64,000 nucleotides of DNA, from assembly GCA_024346835.1 (NCBI GenBank), contig AP024867.1:620001-684000 (forward strand), given 5' to 3'. The DNA is from Vibrio comitans. Its GTDB lineage: Bacteria; Pseudomonadota; Gammaproteobacteria; Enterobacterales; Vibrionaceae. Both the position numbers and the translations under genes were made by a program. Of this stretch, positions 43,625 to 53,237 are shown piece by piece. How positions within the stretch are numbered: the stretch's first letter is position 1; the number at the start of each line of letters is the position of its first letter. The notes beneath the pieces were generated by a model. That model saw only the letters and a list, made by a program, of their open reading frames with translations. It had not been told where the DNA came from and made no database searches.

Positions 43625-44308
43625 ATGTTCTACCGAATATTGTTCGCCGCACTTTTATTAGTACTTGTAACGGCGGTTCATGCATTTGAAGTTGAGCCGA
43701 TGGTTATGCAGCTCGATACTTCGGGCAGGTTATCTAAAGGAAGTTATACAGTACGCAATGACTCCGAAGATTTGTTACCCGTAGAAGTTCATGTTTTCAA
43801 GAGAGTTCTAGACGAAAATGGAGAGGAGAGCTTAGTCGCCTCAGAAGGTGATTTTTTGATTCTGCCCCCAATAGGAAATATTAAACCGAAGTCATTCCAA
43901 ACCTTTAAGGTCCGCTATTTGGGTATTGAACCGCTAAGCGTATCTACATCTTATCGCATCGTTTTTGAGCAGTTAAAGATTAAGAATCAAGAAACAAAAA
44001 CAGGGGTTAATGTTCTGTTTAATTTTGGCACCTTGGTCTTTGTTTCTCCGCAAAATGTAAAGCCGCAACTGTCTACCGAAATTAACGACAACGCTATTGC
44101 TGTATCAAATATAGGTACCGGTGTGGCGACTATGCATGGTCGCAGTTTAAGTGTCGCGGATGAAAACAACAATAAACAAGAAGTTCAATGGTCAGAAGTA
44201 GCTGATTTGGCTGGAGCTGGTTATTTACTTCCGGGACAAACTGCTCATATTCCAGTTGCCGATTGGTACTCTCTTGAAGGAAGGTTGAAAGTTGCTACTT
44301 TCAATTAG
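43625..44308 (+). CDS. Periplasmic pilus chaperone
   Basis: 227 residues from the ATG at 43625 (AGGAG 6 bases upstream; a TTG two codons earlier is badly spaced). Signal peptide ends at VHAF. Two Ig-like domains: the first includes VEPMVMQLDTSGRLSKGSYTVRNDSEDLLPVEVHVFKRV and YRIVFEQLKIK, the second VLFNFGTLVFVSPQNVKP onward. It caps pilin subunits and delivers them to the usher. Confidence 0.85.
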   Translation: MFYRILFAALLLVLVTAVHAFEVEPMVMQLDTSGRLSKGSYTVRNDSEDLLPVEVHVFKRVLDENGEESLVASEGDFLILPPIGNIKPKSFQTFKVRYLGIEPLSVSTSYRIVFEQLKIKNQETKTGVNVLFNFGTLVFVSPQNVKPQLSTEINDNAIAVSNIGTGVATMHGRSLSVADENNNKQEVQWSEVADLAGAGYLLPGQTAHIPVADWYSLEGRLKVATFN

Positions 44309-44316
44309 GAGGCAGC

Positions 44317-46698
44317 ATGAAAAGGATTTTACTGCTTCTATGTGTCTTATTCAGTGCATCTGTAGCACCAACCGAAGGCTGGGAGTTTGATCTTTCATTA
44401 TTTCAAGAACAAAGAGAGCTTGCTGAAGTAACTGTGGTTACGGACGGAAAGGTATTGATGTCCATCGACAAGGCTTCTTTGATTAAAGCTCTAACGCCTA
44501 TAGTTACTCAGGACATTATTCAGCTTCTTCAACAGCGGACGGGTCCTTTCTCTACTCGTGACCTAAAAGATTTGGGTATTGATATTCAGTTTGATCCCCT
44601 GGCGTTGAAGCTGGACCTGTATCTCGACATGAATAGTGCTCGGCCTCAGAGCTTAACTATGTATGGCAACTCCCAGCCCGGTCCGTATTCAAAGTCTGCC
44701 TTTTGGAATATTCAACATAGGTTCAATGCTATTGGCGATTATGACATTAGCAACAGCGCGCTTGAATCACGATTAGAAATTCTAGGTGCGGGTAATATTG
44801 GGGGATATCGTGGGCTCAACGGTAGCTATGCATTCTATGTAGACAATGATGAAGACGAGACAACCTTTAGTCGTGGTGAAACTTTCTTGTTTTGGGAGAA
44901 GCCTGAAGCGCCTTGGCGTCTTTCTGGAGGCGACTTATACAACGAAACTAGAGGGCACTTGCCGTCGTTGAATTTTGGAGGAGTAAACTGGAGCCGTTCA
45001 TATTCAGTGCTTCAGCCATACCGTCAACTTGATAGTAGTACAGGGCAGCTGCTGGTTCTCAGAGAGAGTGCTACGGTCATTATCTATGTCAACAACCTTA
45101 GGCAACGTACTTTGCAGTTGCCACCCGGTCGCTATGATATTGCAGACCTTCCATTATCAAGTGGCACCAATTTAGTTCGATTAGAAATCACCTACGCTTC
45201 GGGTGAAAGAGAAACTATCAATTACTCTGAGTTCTACAATGCCGATTTATTGTTAGAGGGTATTAGTAACTTTGATCTTAGTGTTGGTGTGGAGTCTACC
45301 TTTGAAGATGACGGCATTTCTTATGACGATCAAACATTTGCTAGCGGGTTCTATGAATATGGACTTTCCGATTCATGGACACTCGGAGGCAATGGCTTGT
45401 ATCACCCAGAGGGACAGTTATTAGGTATTGCTGCTGTGAACGGTAGTTTTATTGGTAATGTCTCATTGCGAGGAACAGCCTCAAGGGCGAATGTAGATGA
45501 TGAGACCTATGGTAGTAACATTAGTATTGATTACAGCCAATCAATCTTTGGTGCTCTGGAATTTGGAGTACCAAACTTTCGCTTAGGTACTGAATATCAG
45601 ACTGATTTTAGCTCGACACCATGGCGAGAAGACGCTTTAGATACAGGTTATCGTGTTTCCATTGATTATCGATGGACTATTACCAATAACATCGATTTTT
45701 ACCTGTATGCCAGCCAATCTGATTTTGAAGACGATGACAATTCTATTACTAATGCTAAAGGTCAGTTGACGTGGAACTACTCTAATTGGAGCGTGACTGC
45801 GGGAACGGATTACAGCACAGACCCTGATGAAGATGAATGGAATGGCTACATCAACATAGAATATTACTTCTTTAATGCTTCTGCTAATACTCGTTTGTCT
45901 GCCTCTTACATGGGAGAAGATAATACATATAGAGGGCAGGCGACTCGATATACAGAAAACTATGTTGGAGCTTGGGGCTATGACATAAGCGCTGAGGTTA
46001 ATGATAACGGACAGATTTATGATGCATCCAGTGATTATCAGGGTAATCGATTCAGAGGTGAGATTGCGGCTTCTTACACTTATGATGATGAAAGTGGCTC
46101 TGATGCGAGTAGCATAACTACGACACTCTCCTCTTCAGTCATTGTGGCCGATGGCCATTGGGCATGGTCACGGCAGTCATTGGGTCCAATCGTTTTGGCA
46201 GAGGTTCATCCAACTCTAGATCGTATAGATGTGGAAATTAACCCTGCTGGTCCAACACAGACGGAGCAAATATCAACGGCAAGTATTGCCAATATTGCTC
46301 TACTATCTCGCTCCCACGATACCAATTATGTTGCCTACGACGCACCGTATGCGCCAATAGGCTATGACTTGGGTGAAGGAGTATGGAACGTACGTCCAGG
46401 TTCGTTGACGGCACACATAAAAACGGTGGGTTCGGACAGCTCATATACCGTTATTGGTACTGCGCTTAATTCTTCTGAAACTCCACTCGCGTTGATGCAA
46501 GGAGTGTTGATAGCAGAAGATGGTAAACAGCATGATCTATTTACCAATAGGGCTGGTCGATTTGCTGTTGAGGGACTAAAACCAGGTCGATATACCATAA
46601 GAATCGCTAATTACAGTCTGGAGTTTTCGGTAAACGCTAATGCAGATAGTTTGGTGTATTTGAATGTATTGATTCTTGCTGAGGAGGGGACCTTATGA
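44317..46698 (+). CDS. Outer-membrane pilus usher
   Basis: 793 residues. Signal peptide (about 1-18), N-terminal chaperone-binding region, then a barrel with many strands (YGNSQPGPYSKSAFWNIQHRF, RLEITYASGERETINYSEFYNADLLLEG) and C-terminal Ig-like domains (VLIAEDGKQHDLFTNRAGRFAVEGLKPGRYTIRI). The plug domain segment YVNNLRQRTLQLPPGRYDIADLPLSSGTNLVRLEITYASG is typical of ushers. The length is a little short of classical ushers (about 830-850), as in archaic ones. It overlaps the tip gene by 4 bases. Confidence 0.88.
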   Translation: MKRILLLLCVLFSASVAPTEGWEFDLSLFQEQRELAEVTVVTDGKVLMSIDKASLIKALTPIVTQDIIQLLQQRTGPFSTRDLKDLGIDIQFDPLALKLDLYLDMNSARPQSLTMYGNSQPGPYSKSAFWNIQHRFNAIGDYDISNSALESRLEILGAGNIGGYRGLNGSYAFYVDNDEDETTFSRGETFLFWEKPEAPWRLSGGDLYNETRGHLPSLNFGGVNWSRSYSVLQPYRQLDSSTGQLLVLRESATVIIYVNNLRQRTLQLPPGRYDIADLPLSSGTNLVRLEITYASGERETINYSEFYNADLLLEGISNFDLSVGVESTFEDDGISYDDQTFASGFYEYGLSDSWTLGGNGLYHPEGQLLGIAAVNGSFIGNVSLRGTASRANVDDETYGSNISIDYSQSIFGALEFGVPNFRLGTEYQTDFSSTPWREDALDTGYRVSIDYRWTITNNIDFYLYASQSDFEDDDNSITNAKGQLTWNYSNWSVTAGTDYSTDPDEDEWNGYINIEYYFFNASANTRLSASYMGEDNTYRGQATRYTENYVGAWGYDISAEVNDNGQIYDASSDYQGNRFRGEIAASYTYDDESGSDASSITTTLSSSVIVADGHWAWSRQSLGPIVLAEVHPTLDRIDVEINPAGPTQTEQISTASIANIALLSRSHDTNYVAYDAPYAPIGYDLGEGVWNVRPGSLTAHIKTVGSDSSYTVIGTALNSSETPLALMQGVLIAEDGKQHDLFTNRAGRFAVEGLKPGRYTIRIANYSLEFSVNANADSLVYLNVLILAEEGTL

Positions 46699-47543
46699 GA
46701 ACGGTAATATTCATCATACTCATGACCTGCTGTTCAATGAGTATTGCGCAAACCTGTGAAGGAGGGTGGAGTGTCAGTTCAAGTAGTAACCACTCTATCC
46801 GACACAGCAAAGACTATTCTGCTTGGTTACTTCTGTCGGTTAATCTAGATAAAGAACTTAGATCTTGTATTGAGTCTGTATTTATTGCGCCATCTTCCGG
46901 CTCAAGAATTCAGTTTAGATCTGGATCTGTAATGTTATTAGCTGAGGTTATAGATAGTCAGTATAAACGAGCCCGAGCCAAAACTACTTTAGGGTATCAG
47001 TTCTCGTACTCAGCGATGCCAAAGATGCAGTTCTGGGTTAAGGTGCCGAATGCCGACTATGCTGACCCTGGCAGCTATAACTCTAATGTTGAAATAACTT
47101 TGCAAGGTAAATCCTACCAAGTAACAAAAACAGTACCAATAAACTTTAAGGTCGATTCTAAGGTTTCACTGGATATATTAACTGCGGGCTATGCAAATAT
47201 TTCAGGCAGCGGTACGAATTTCACCGTAGATTTTGGAGAATTAAAGAAAGGAGTTTCTAGGACCATTATGGTTTCTCTTTTGAGCAATGCTCAGGTAACA
47301 ATGGATCTAAAGATGGAACATGGTCATTTTCAAAGTACGACTTCTACTCAAGACATTGTTCCTTATTCTCTTACTGTAAATGGTCGTGCTGTATCTGGGA
47401 AAAAAGTGAACAATCTGATGGTTAAGCAAAGTATGGGAAAAGCGAGAGTGAACGTGCCAGTTAGAGTGGAAGTCTTGGATACAGACCATGCTTATGCGGG
47501 TAAGTATCAAGAAAGACTTACGATCCAAGTTAATGCTCGCTGA
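46695..47543 (+). CDS. Two-domain pilus tip protein (adhesin candidate)
   Basis: 282 residues. Signal peptide ends at SIAQ (about 19). Two similarly sized domains: the first has Cys22 and a Cys in ELRSCIESVF; the second ends AYAGKYQERLTIQVNAR, which resembles the pilin C-terminal strand. This is the layout of a tip adhesin with an N-terminal binding domain and a C-terminal pilin domain. The ligand is unknown. Last gene of the pilus operon. Confidence 0.78.
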   Translation: MRTVIFIILMTCCSMSIAQTCEGGWSVSSSSNHSIRHSKDYSAWLLLSVNLDKELRSCIESVFIAPSSGSRIQFRSGSVMLLAEVIDSQYKRARAKTTLGYQFSYSAMPKMQFWVKVPNADYADPGSYNSNVEITLQGKSYQVTKTVPINFKVDSKVSLDILTAGYANISGSGTNFTVDFGELKKGVSRTIMVSLLSNAQVTMDLKMEHGHFQSTTSTQDIVPYSLTVNGRAVSGKKVNNLMVKQSMGKARVNVPVRVEVLDTDHAYAGKYQERLTIQVNAR

Positions 47544-47561
47544 GTTTTCTTATTGAAGCAA

Positions 47562-48647
47562 TTAGTATCCCGTCAGCTCCATATACCCAGTGCCTGAATG
47601 GCTACCCGATAGACTCACAGGCCCCTCCCAGTAGGGGACTGTGAGGGGCATCTTGGCCATCGGATTAAGTGCAGATACCGATACGTCGATTTGCTGTGAT
47701 GGAATTTGAATACGCCATGAGGTTGGGTAGGGGCGACCTTCTATGGCTGTTTGCTGTATCACTTGGAGTGTTATGTCATCGATAGAGAAAGCTTGCCCAC
47801 TGCCATCTTCATGCATTAATTTTGCATGAGCATAATTGGCCTCACCCGTACTTGAATCTCTTAATTGAAAGACCACTAAACTGGTCTCTTTGTTGAGCCT
47901 AAGAGCAAACCAATCCCAGCCTTGTTGGCTGTCTAGTAAAAACTGCGAACTCCACTCTCTATCTATCCAACCTTGCCCAGTTACGTTATGTCGATGGCCA
48001 TCGATAGTGACCTCACCTGAAACCTGTATAAAGGGCTGACTGTAGTAGTAAGAGGCGACACTTTTATCGGCACTTTTAACGCTGTAGCCTTGTTCACCTT
48101 GCTTTTGGTAGGGAGCGGAACTTGTCAGTGTGAGTGAGTAGCTAAACTCTTTTGATTTTGCGATGAGCGTTGCCGGGAACAGCTCTTGAGTGGATGAGCG
48201 CCATTGCCAATCGTCGATAAATACTCGAAATGGGGCACTTTCTACACCTGCCAGTTCGGGGTGAGCACGGGACCATTTTTCATCGGCATAATGAAGGGTA
48301 CCTGTGGTGACGGCGCTATGAGCCATATACATTTGCTGGCTGTGCCAATTTCCACTGCTGGGTTTTTGTTGCGGGTCTACCGCAACACGAAATTGTGTCC
48401 ACTGTATGCCGAGTGCCTTGCCGTTCTCATCGATTAGGTTTGCGGTTAGGTACCACCACTCATGCCTGAAGTCATTGTGCGGGCCGTGGTCATGAGGAAA
48501 CTCTAACGCCTTTCCTTTTACCACCGGTGTGTAGCTTTGTTCGCTTTGTCCTAGCCAATTGCCTAGGCTTTCGGACGACTTTTCCTCACAACCTATGAGT
48601 AGTGCTGTAGATAGGGCTAAGATCAATATCAGTATATGTCGCATCAT
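47562..48647 (-). CDS. attH: AttH-like lipocalin-domain lipoprotein (CrtC family)
   Basis: 361 residues with signal peptide and lipobox LLIGC (Cys20). The body matches the AttH/CrtC lipocalin-like fold: FPHDHGPHNDFRHEWWYLTANL, then GWIDREWSSQFLLDSQQGWDWFALRL. Related proteins include carotenoid 1,2-hydratases, but most with ABC neighbours are of unknown role. The start overlaps the permease stop by 4 bases. The operon order ATPase-permease-AttH resembles AttEFGH; that naming is by family and context. Confidence 0.8.
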   Translation of the reverse strand: MMRHILILILALSTALLIGCEEKSSESLGNWLGQSEQSYTPVVKGKALEFPHDHGPHNDFRHEWWYLTANLIDENGKALGIQWTQFRVAVDPQQKPSSGNWHSQQMYMAHSAVTTGTLHYADEKWSRAHPELAGVESAPFRVFIDDWQWRSSTQELFPATLIAKSKEFSYSLTLTSSAPYQKQGEQGYSVKSADKSVASYYYSQPFIQVSGEVTIDGHRHNVTGQGWIDREWSSQFLLDSQQGWDWFALRLNKETSLVVFQLRDSSTGEANYAHAKLMHEDGSGQAFSIDDITLQVIQQTAIEGRPYPTSWRIQIPSQQIDVSVSALNPMAKMPLTVPYWEGPVSLSGSHSGTGYMELTGY

Positions 48648-51115
48648 AGCACCTCACTTTGTAGGCTACTCACTACTGGACGATTGACTAAGCGCCACAG
48701 AGGTAAAAAGGTGGCAACGACAGCGACAATCAAAGTGACAAAACAGACCGTGGCAGCATCTTTCCAAGACCATAAATAAGTTAGACTCCAACCAAAGGCA
48801 CGCAGTGTGATAATGTCAGTGAGCACGTAGCCAACAATTGCCCCTAATGGCAGTGCTATAACCAGAGTAAATCCCACTAAAGCGGCGATCTGGCCTATCA
48901 CCATCGTCATTAAATTTCGACGTCGAACTCCTAGTGCATAAAGTCGAGCAATGGCCGCCTTGCGTGCATCCAGCAACATATAACACGCACTAAACAGACC
49001 GATCACCGCAATCATCAGGGTCACGGCATTGAGTGCACTGGTAACAGCAAATGTTCGGCTAAAAATGTCTAGCGCTATAGATTTAATTTGAGCTTGGTCG
49101 TAGAGCTGATTAGGGTGAAGCTGCAGCTGATCTTTTAATGCGAGATAAACCTTATCTTTATCCCCATTCACTTTGACTCCTAAGCTGGTGGGGATGGGAG
49201 TAAAGCCGCGTTCAAACCAAAGGGTAGGGGAAATAAGAACCTCACCCTTCGGCGTACCATAGTCGTGAAATATAGCGCCAACTTTCAGGGCGTGGTTGGG
49301 CAGTCCATCGAGCTTTAGCTCGTCTCCTAAGTCTAATTCTAGCGTTACGGACATTGGCTCACTGATAGCGGCGAGCTCGCCAGAATAGAAATCGTGCCAA
49401 AAGCCATCGACCGATGACTTAAAGACCATGGTTTGTTCTAAGGTCGCGGTATCTTTTGTTCCAAGGGTTATGGGTACATTTCGAGTTGTGTCATCAACGT
49501 AGTACTGTTTATACACTGTGCTTATGCCTTCAAAGTCCTCTAGTTTTTTCTCTACATTGCGCATCTCTCTTTGTGATGGGCTGATATAAATATCGGCATG
49601 CAATCGCTGCTCTAGCCATTGCTTCAATGTGAATTCAAAACTTCCTACCAAGGTGTTCATTCCTATATTGGCGGTTACAGCTAACAATAGAGCCATCATG
49701 GCGAGTGACAGGGGAGCGATGAGCTCTTTTAATTCAGCAAAGAGATACTGAATGAGCCCGGCTTGGGTGTGTTTCTCACTCCACAGCGCTAGCTGTTGTA
49801 GCACCTTAGGTAGGTAGAGGGGAATAGAGACTATAAATAGACCGAGCCAAGCCATAGTGAGGCGAAAATGTTGGCTTAACCCTAAGCCTAACAGCGCGGT
49901 GATTGATAACATCCCTCCAAATATAAATAGCTTCGTTGGGTAGCTGTTTTCTGGCTGTTGGTAGTAACCACCATGAGAAGAAAGAGGCTGATTTATGCGT
50001 TGCCTGAAGTGCTGCACGCATGCCACAGATGTGGCAGTTAAAGTGAGCAGCAGAGCTTGAATCCACCATTGCCAGTGCCATGCGCCAGGAAGTAGTGTGG
50101 CTCCATAAAGCTGTTCAAGAGTGAGTGCGATAGTTGGATGTAGCCAATGGCTCAGTTGGATCCCTAGAACAAAGCCAATACCGGAACCAATGGCAACCAG
50201 TGCGAATAATTCGAGCAATAGCCCAGTCAAAATAGCAGAGGCGAGTGTGCCAGATTGTCTCATCTGTACTAACAGACGATTGCGCTTCAATAGGCTGTAT
50301 TTCACGCCGTTGTAGGCAATGAATAATCCAACAACAAAGGCGAGCAGGCTCATCGCGGTGAGATTTAAATGAAAGCTTTCTGTAAGGGCGCCTAGATCAG
50401 TCTCTTGGGTATTGGTAACCCATTGCGCCTTGCCGTCAATAATATCAGTAGCTGTATTTGGAATTGGCTCAAAAACAGCGATATAGCTGAGTTGAGAAGG
50501 GGTATCGAGCAGGCGTTGAGCAAAGCCAATATCCATAAGCAAGCGGCTACCTAGTTGCCACTCATCGGGTAACACCACGACCTCGACCTTTATCCCATCC
50601 AGTATCAATTGTGATGCAATGTCGTTACGCTCTGCTTCGGCCTTACTCATCAAAACAATCGGCTCGCCCGCTAATAGCCTTGGAAGTGGAAACGAACCAT
50701 TAAACAAAGAAACTTGCGTGTGATTTTCGTTATAGTGCAATCCTGAGGTGATGGCCGCAATAAGCTCACTGCCTTGGACTGTCCAGCGACGGCCTTGCTC
50801 ATCTCGCACTCGCCCTTCAATGATAGGTAGCGAGGAGCTAAGCCCGGATTGACGCAGTTCGAAGTACAGCGATTCGGATATGAAGTCTTGCCCCGATAGA
50901 GGAATAATCAGGCTTTGTGCACGAGCACTGAGCTGCTCTGTTGATTCACTGTAGCTGCGCTTAGCATTGAGGTTGATGGCTTGAACCGCCACGAACAGGG
51001 TTACTGCAAGAATGATTCCCACCAATATTGCAGCGGCTTGCAAGGGGGCTTGGCGATAATGGGCCACAAATAGCTTCAACACTGCCCGTGTGTGGCTTAG
51101 CCTAGTGTGATTCAT
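48644..51115 (-). CDS. FtsX-family ABC transporter permease
   Basis: 823 residues from the ATG at 51115; an ATG four codons earlier (51127) is equally open, and both overlap the ATPase 3' end. Two FtsX-like units are visible with helices around 20-40, 265-380, 415-490 and 690-820 and a large periplasmic domain between. MacB/LolC-type permeases with one fused chain usually act on lipoproteins or lipids instead of pumping small molecules. Likely partner of the ATPase encoded upstream. Confidence 0.87.
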   Translation of the reverse strand: MNHTRLSHTRAVLKLFVAHYRQAPLQAAAILVGIILAVTLFVAVQAINLNAKRSYSESTEQLSARAQSLIIPLSGQDFISESLYFELRQSGLSSSLPIIEGRVRDEQGRRWTVQGSELIAAITSGLHYNENHTQVSLFNGSFPLPRLLAGEPIVLMSKAEAERNDIASQLILDGIKVEVVVLPDEWQLGSRLLMDIGFAQRLLDTPSQLSYIAVFEPIPNTATDIIDGKAQWVTNTQETDLGALTESFHLNLTAMSLLAFVVGLFIAYNGVKYSLLKRNRLLVQMRQSGTLASAILTGLLLELFALVAIGSGIGFVLGIQLSHWLHPTIALTLEQLYGATLLPGAWHWQWWIQALLLTLTATSVACVQHFRQRINQPLSSHGGYYQQPENSYPTKLFIFGGMLSITALLGLGLSQHFRLTMAWLGLFIVSIPLYLPKVLQQLALWSEKHTQAGLIQYLFAELKELIAPLSLAMMALLLAVTANIGMNTLVGSFEFTLKQWLEQRLHADIYISPSQREMRNVEKKLEDFEGISTVYKQYYVDDTTRNVPITLGTKDTATLEQTMVFKSSVDGFWHDFYSGELAAISEPMSVTLELDLGDELKLDGLPNHALKVGAIFHDYGTPKGEVLISPTLWFERGFTPIPTSLGVKVNGDKDKVYLALKDQLQLHPNQLYDQAQIKSIALDIFSRTFAVTSALNAVTLMIAVIGLFSACYMLLDARKAAIARLYALGVRRRNLMTMVIGQIAALVGFTLVIALPLGAIVGYVLTDIITLRAFGWSLTYLWSWKDAATVCFVTLIVAVVATFLPLWRLVNRPVVSSLQSEVL

Positions 51116-51776
51116 GCAATCGCCCATTGCCTAAATGAAGCCGCTTTTGCATAAATTCGGCACACTCAAGGCTGTGTGTTACTAAGGCTATCGCGCAGTC
51201 TCCGTCTGAGGCGATCTCAGTGAGCAACTGCATAACTTCCAGTCCTGCTTGTTGATCTAGGTTTCCGGTAGGTTCATCGGCCAGCAACAGTGATGGCTTA
51301 TGAGCCAAAGCCCTAGCAATAGCAACTCGTTGCTGCTGACCTCCTGAGAGAGAGGCGACGTGCCTGTCCAGCAGAGCGTCGATCCCTAGTTTCTCTACGA
51401 GGTGATCACACCACGAATCCCACTGTTGCTTGTTGAGGCTAAGAGGAAAGGAGATGTTCTGCGCAACATTGAGAGGGGTGAGGAGGTTGAACTGTTGAAA
51501 GATTACGCCTAACTGCTGGTGACGAAACAAACTCCACTCGGGGTCACGCCATGTTTTGGTATTTTCTCCATTAAGCAACAGAGTCCCGTCGGTTAAGGGT
51601 TCAAACCCTGCCATAATGTTAAGAAGAGTACTTTTGCCACTGCCACTGGCCCCAGTTAAGGCAACACTTTCAGCGTTACTGAGGGAAAAGTCCACTGCGT
51701 TAAGAACGCTATGTGTTTCTTTACCATCTATAAATTGCTTAGTTGCGCTTTTTAATTGCACCAGCGGGTTGGTCAT
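51102..51776 (-). CDS. ABC transporter ATPase (LolD/MacB type)
   Basis: 224 residues with Walker A GASGSGKSTLLNIM, signature LSGGQQQRVAIARAL and Walker B LLLADEPTGNLD. The family (o228) pairs with FtsX-like permeases. First gene of the operon; its 3' end overlaps the permease start by 14 bases or more. Confidence 0.93.
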   Translation of the reverse strand: MTNPLVQLKSATKQFIDGKETHSVLNAVDFSLSNAESVALTGASGSGKSTLLNIMAGFEPLTDGTLLLNGENTKTWRDPEWSLFRHQQLGVIFQQFNLLTPLNVAQNISFPLSLNKQQWDSWCDHLVEKLGIDALLDRHVASLSGGQQQRVAIARALAHKPSLLLADEPTGNLDQQAGLEVMQLLTEIASDGDCAIALVTHSLECAEFMQKRLHLGNGRLHESH

Positions 51777-51858
51777 TTAAATTCCTTTTAAACAGAGCCT
51801 GTTAATTGATACCAGTTTTGTGAAACAAGCGATCATTCATTGCATAGGCTGAAGAGGT

Positions 51859-51873
51859 TTTTACACTGTAAAC
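51859..51873. promoter_or_regulatory. parS2 centromere site 7
   Basis: TTTACACTGTAAA at 51860-51872, a perfect match, in the divergent intergenic region upstream of the ABC operon. Confidence 0.85.
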
Positions 51874-51978
51874 TGTAGTTGAGTAGGGAAGGGATGCTGA
51901 CTTTCTTCTGTACATGACGTAGGTGCACTAGACTGGTAAGTAATTGATCTATTACGATTTGGATGCGTAACAAAAGAC

Positions 51979-52392
51979 ATGACTACTATTCTCGGTTACA
52001 TGGGACTTATTCCCTTTATTTTCCTGCCACTGCTGTACGGTTTTTCGGCAGGCAATGCTACCTTTCATTTTTTGATGACTTTTTTAGTATACAGCGCAGG
52101 CATTGCCATTTTTATGGCAGGAGCGGTGTGGGGAAGAAGTGTTGATTCAAAACAGCCTCAATCCTTACCGCTGGTGGCGTCAAACGTCATAACGTTAGTT
52201 GTCATTGGTCTAGGGTTATTGGCTTATCACAGCCCAGTTGTGTTGATCATCGGCACAGGGTTGGCGCACGGCTTTAATCTGATGTTTGAGCCGAAACGAG
52301 ACAACCCTAGCTATCAGAAGTTAAGAGTCATTTTGACAAGCGTTGTGCTCACTTCTCACTTAGTCATGCTGGGGCTTTTTGTGCTTACCTGA
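51979..52392 (+). CDS. DUF3429-family membrane protein
   Basis: 137 residues with four predicted helices (about 5-22, 27-47, 64-95, 113-135). The sequence GYMGLIPFIFLPLL matches the small DUF3429 inner-membrane family; function unknown. Its last 37 bases overlap the convergent napH 3' end. Confidence 0.78.
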   Translation: MTTILGYMGLIPFIFLPLLYGFSAGNATFHFLMTFLVYSAGIAIFMAGAVWGRSVDSKQPQSLPLVASNVITLVVIGLGLLAYHSPVVLIIGTGLAHGFNLMFEPKRDNPSYQKLRVILTSVVLTSHLVMLGLFVLT

Positions 52393-53237
52393 ATCTGTTG
52401 AGCACCGCGTGACTTAAACTCGAATACCTTTGTCGGGCATACCTCTATGCAGCGACCACAACTTATACAATCTTGGCTCATTACTCTGCGATCCCCTTCT
52501 TTGAGAGGTTGCTTTAGTATCTCGGGCTCAGGACAAACGTAGAAGCAATCCATGCATTTTGTGCAGGCTTCTCGGTTTGTTGCTGTGATGCGCAGGGCAC
52601 TTTTGTTTCCAATCACACCGTAAGTCGCGCCCAAGGGACACAAATGCCCGCACCATCCGTGCTCAACGAGCACAAGATCCAGTAGGAATACCAACACAAT
52701 CAGGACCCAGCCTGCACCCATGCCAAAAACAAGTCCACGATGAAGGGTTGCGACAGGATCTATCCAAGCCCACAAGGTGGTACCGGAAATAGCGCTACCA
52801 AGAAGAATCACAGGGATCAGCCAGTACCTGAGAGTTGATGGCCACCGATAGCTGGCCTTCAGGTTAAGTTTTCGTCTCATCCAAGCGGCTAGATCGGTCA
52901 CCATATTTAAAGGGCATACCCAAGCACAAAATACCCTTGGTGCTAGCACAGCGTAAAATATGACGACAATGGCGACACCAATGAAGGTGGTCATTTCAGG
53001 AATGTGCCCAGTGGCTAGAGTTTGCAAAACAATTAATGGGTCGCTAAGGGGAATAGTATCCAATAGTAAGCTTGAAGAGAGGTTTCCCTTAAGTATGCCC
53101 AGTGTCGGACCGAGCATAAAACAGGCCATAATAGATATTTGGCATAGACGGCGATAGATAAGAAAGCGGTGTGTCGGCCACCATCCTAGTGCTTCTATTG
53201 CCTCTTTTCCGGCATCTTTTGCGAGGTTTTTAGCCAT
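52356..53237 (-). CDS. napH: Quinol dehydrogenase ferredoxin subunit NapH
   Basis: 293 residues with four to five helices (about 30-50, 75-100, 135-155, 165-190). Two [4Fe-4S] sites follow on the cytoplasmic side: CTKCMDCFYVCPEPEILK and CISCGRCIEVCPTK. The CxxxCP motif in CAWVCPLNMVTD (after helix 2) is typical. NapH takes electrons from quinol and passes them to NapG. It overlaps napG by one base and DUF3429 by 37 bases. No napA reductase is in the window. Confidence 0.9.
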   Translation of the reverse strand: MAKNLAKDAGKEAIEALGWWPTHRFLIYRRLCQISIMACFMLGPTLGILKGNLSSSLLLDTIPLSDPLIVLQTLATGHIPEMTTFIGVAIVVIFYAVLAPRVFCAWVCPLNMVTDLAAWMRRKLNLKASYRWPSTLRYWLIPVILLGSAISGTTLWAWIDPVATLHRGLVFGMGAGWVLIVLVFLLDLVLVEHGWCGHLCPLGATYGVIGNKSALRITATNREACTKCMDCFYVCPEPEILKQPLKEGDRRVMSQDCISCGRCIEVCPTKVFEFKSRGAQQIQVSTKSPSMTK

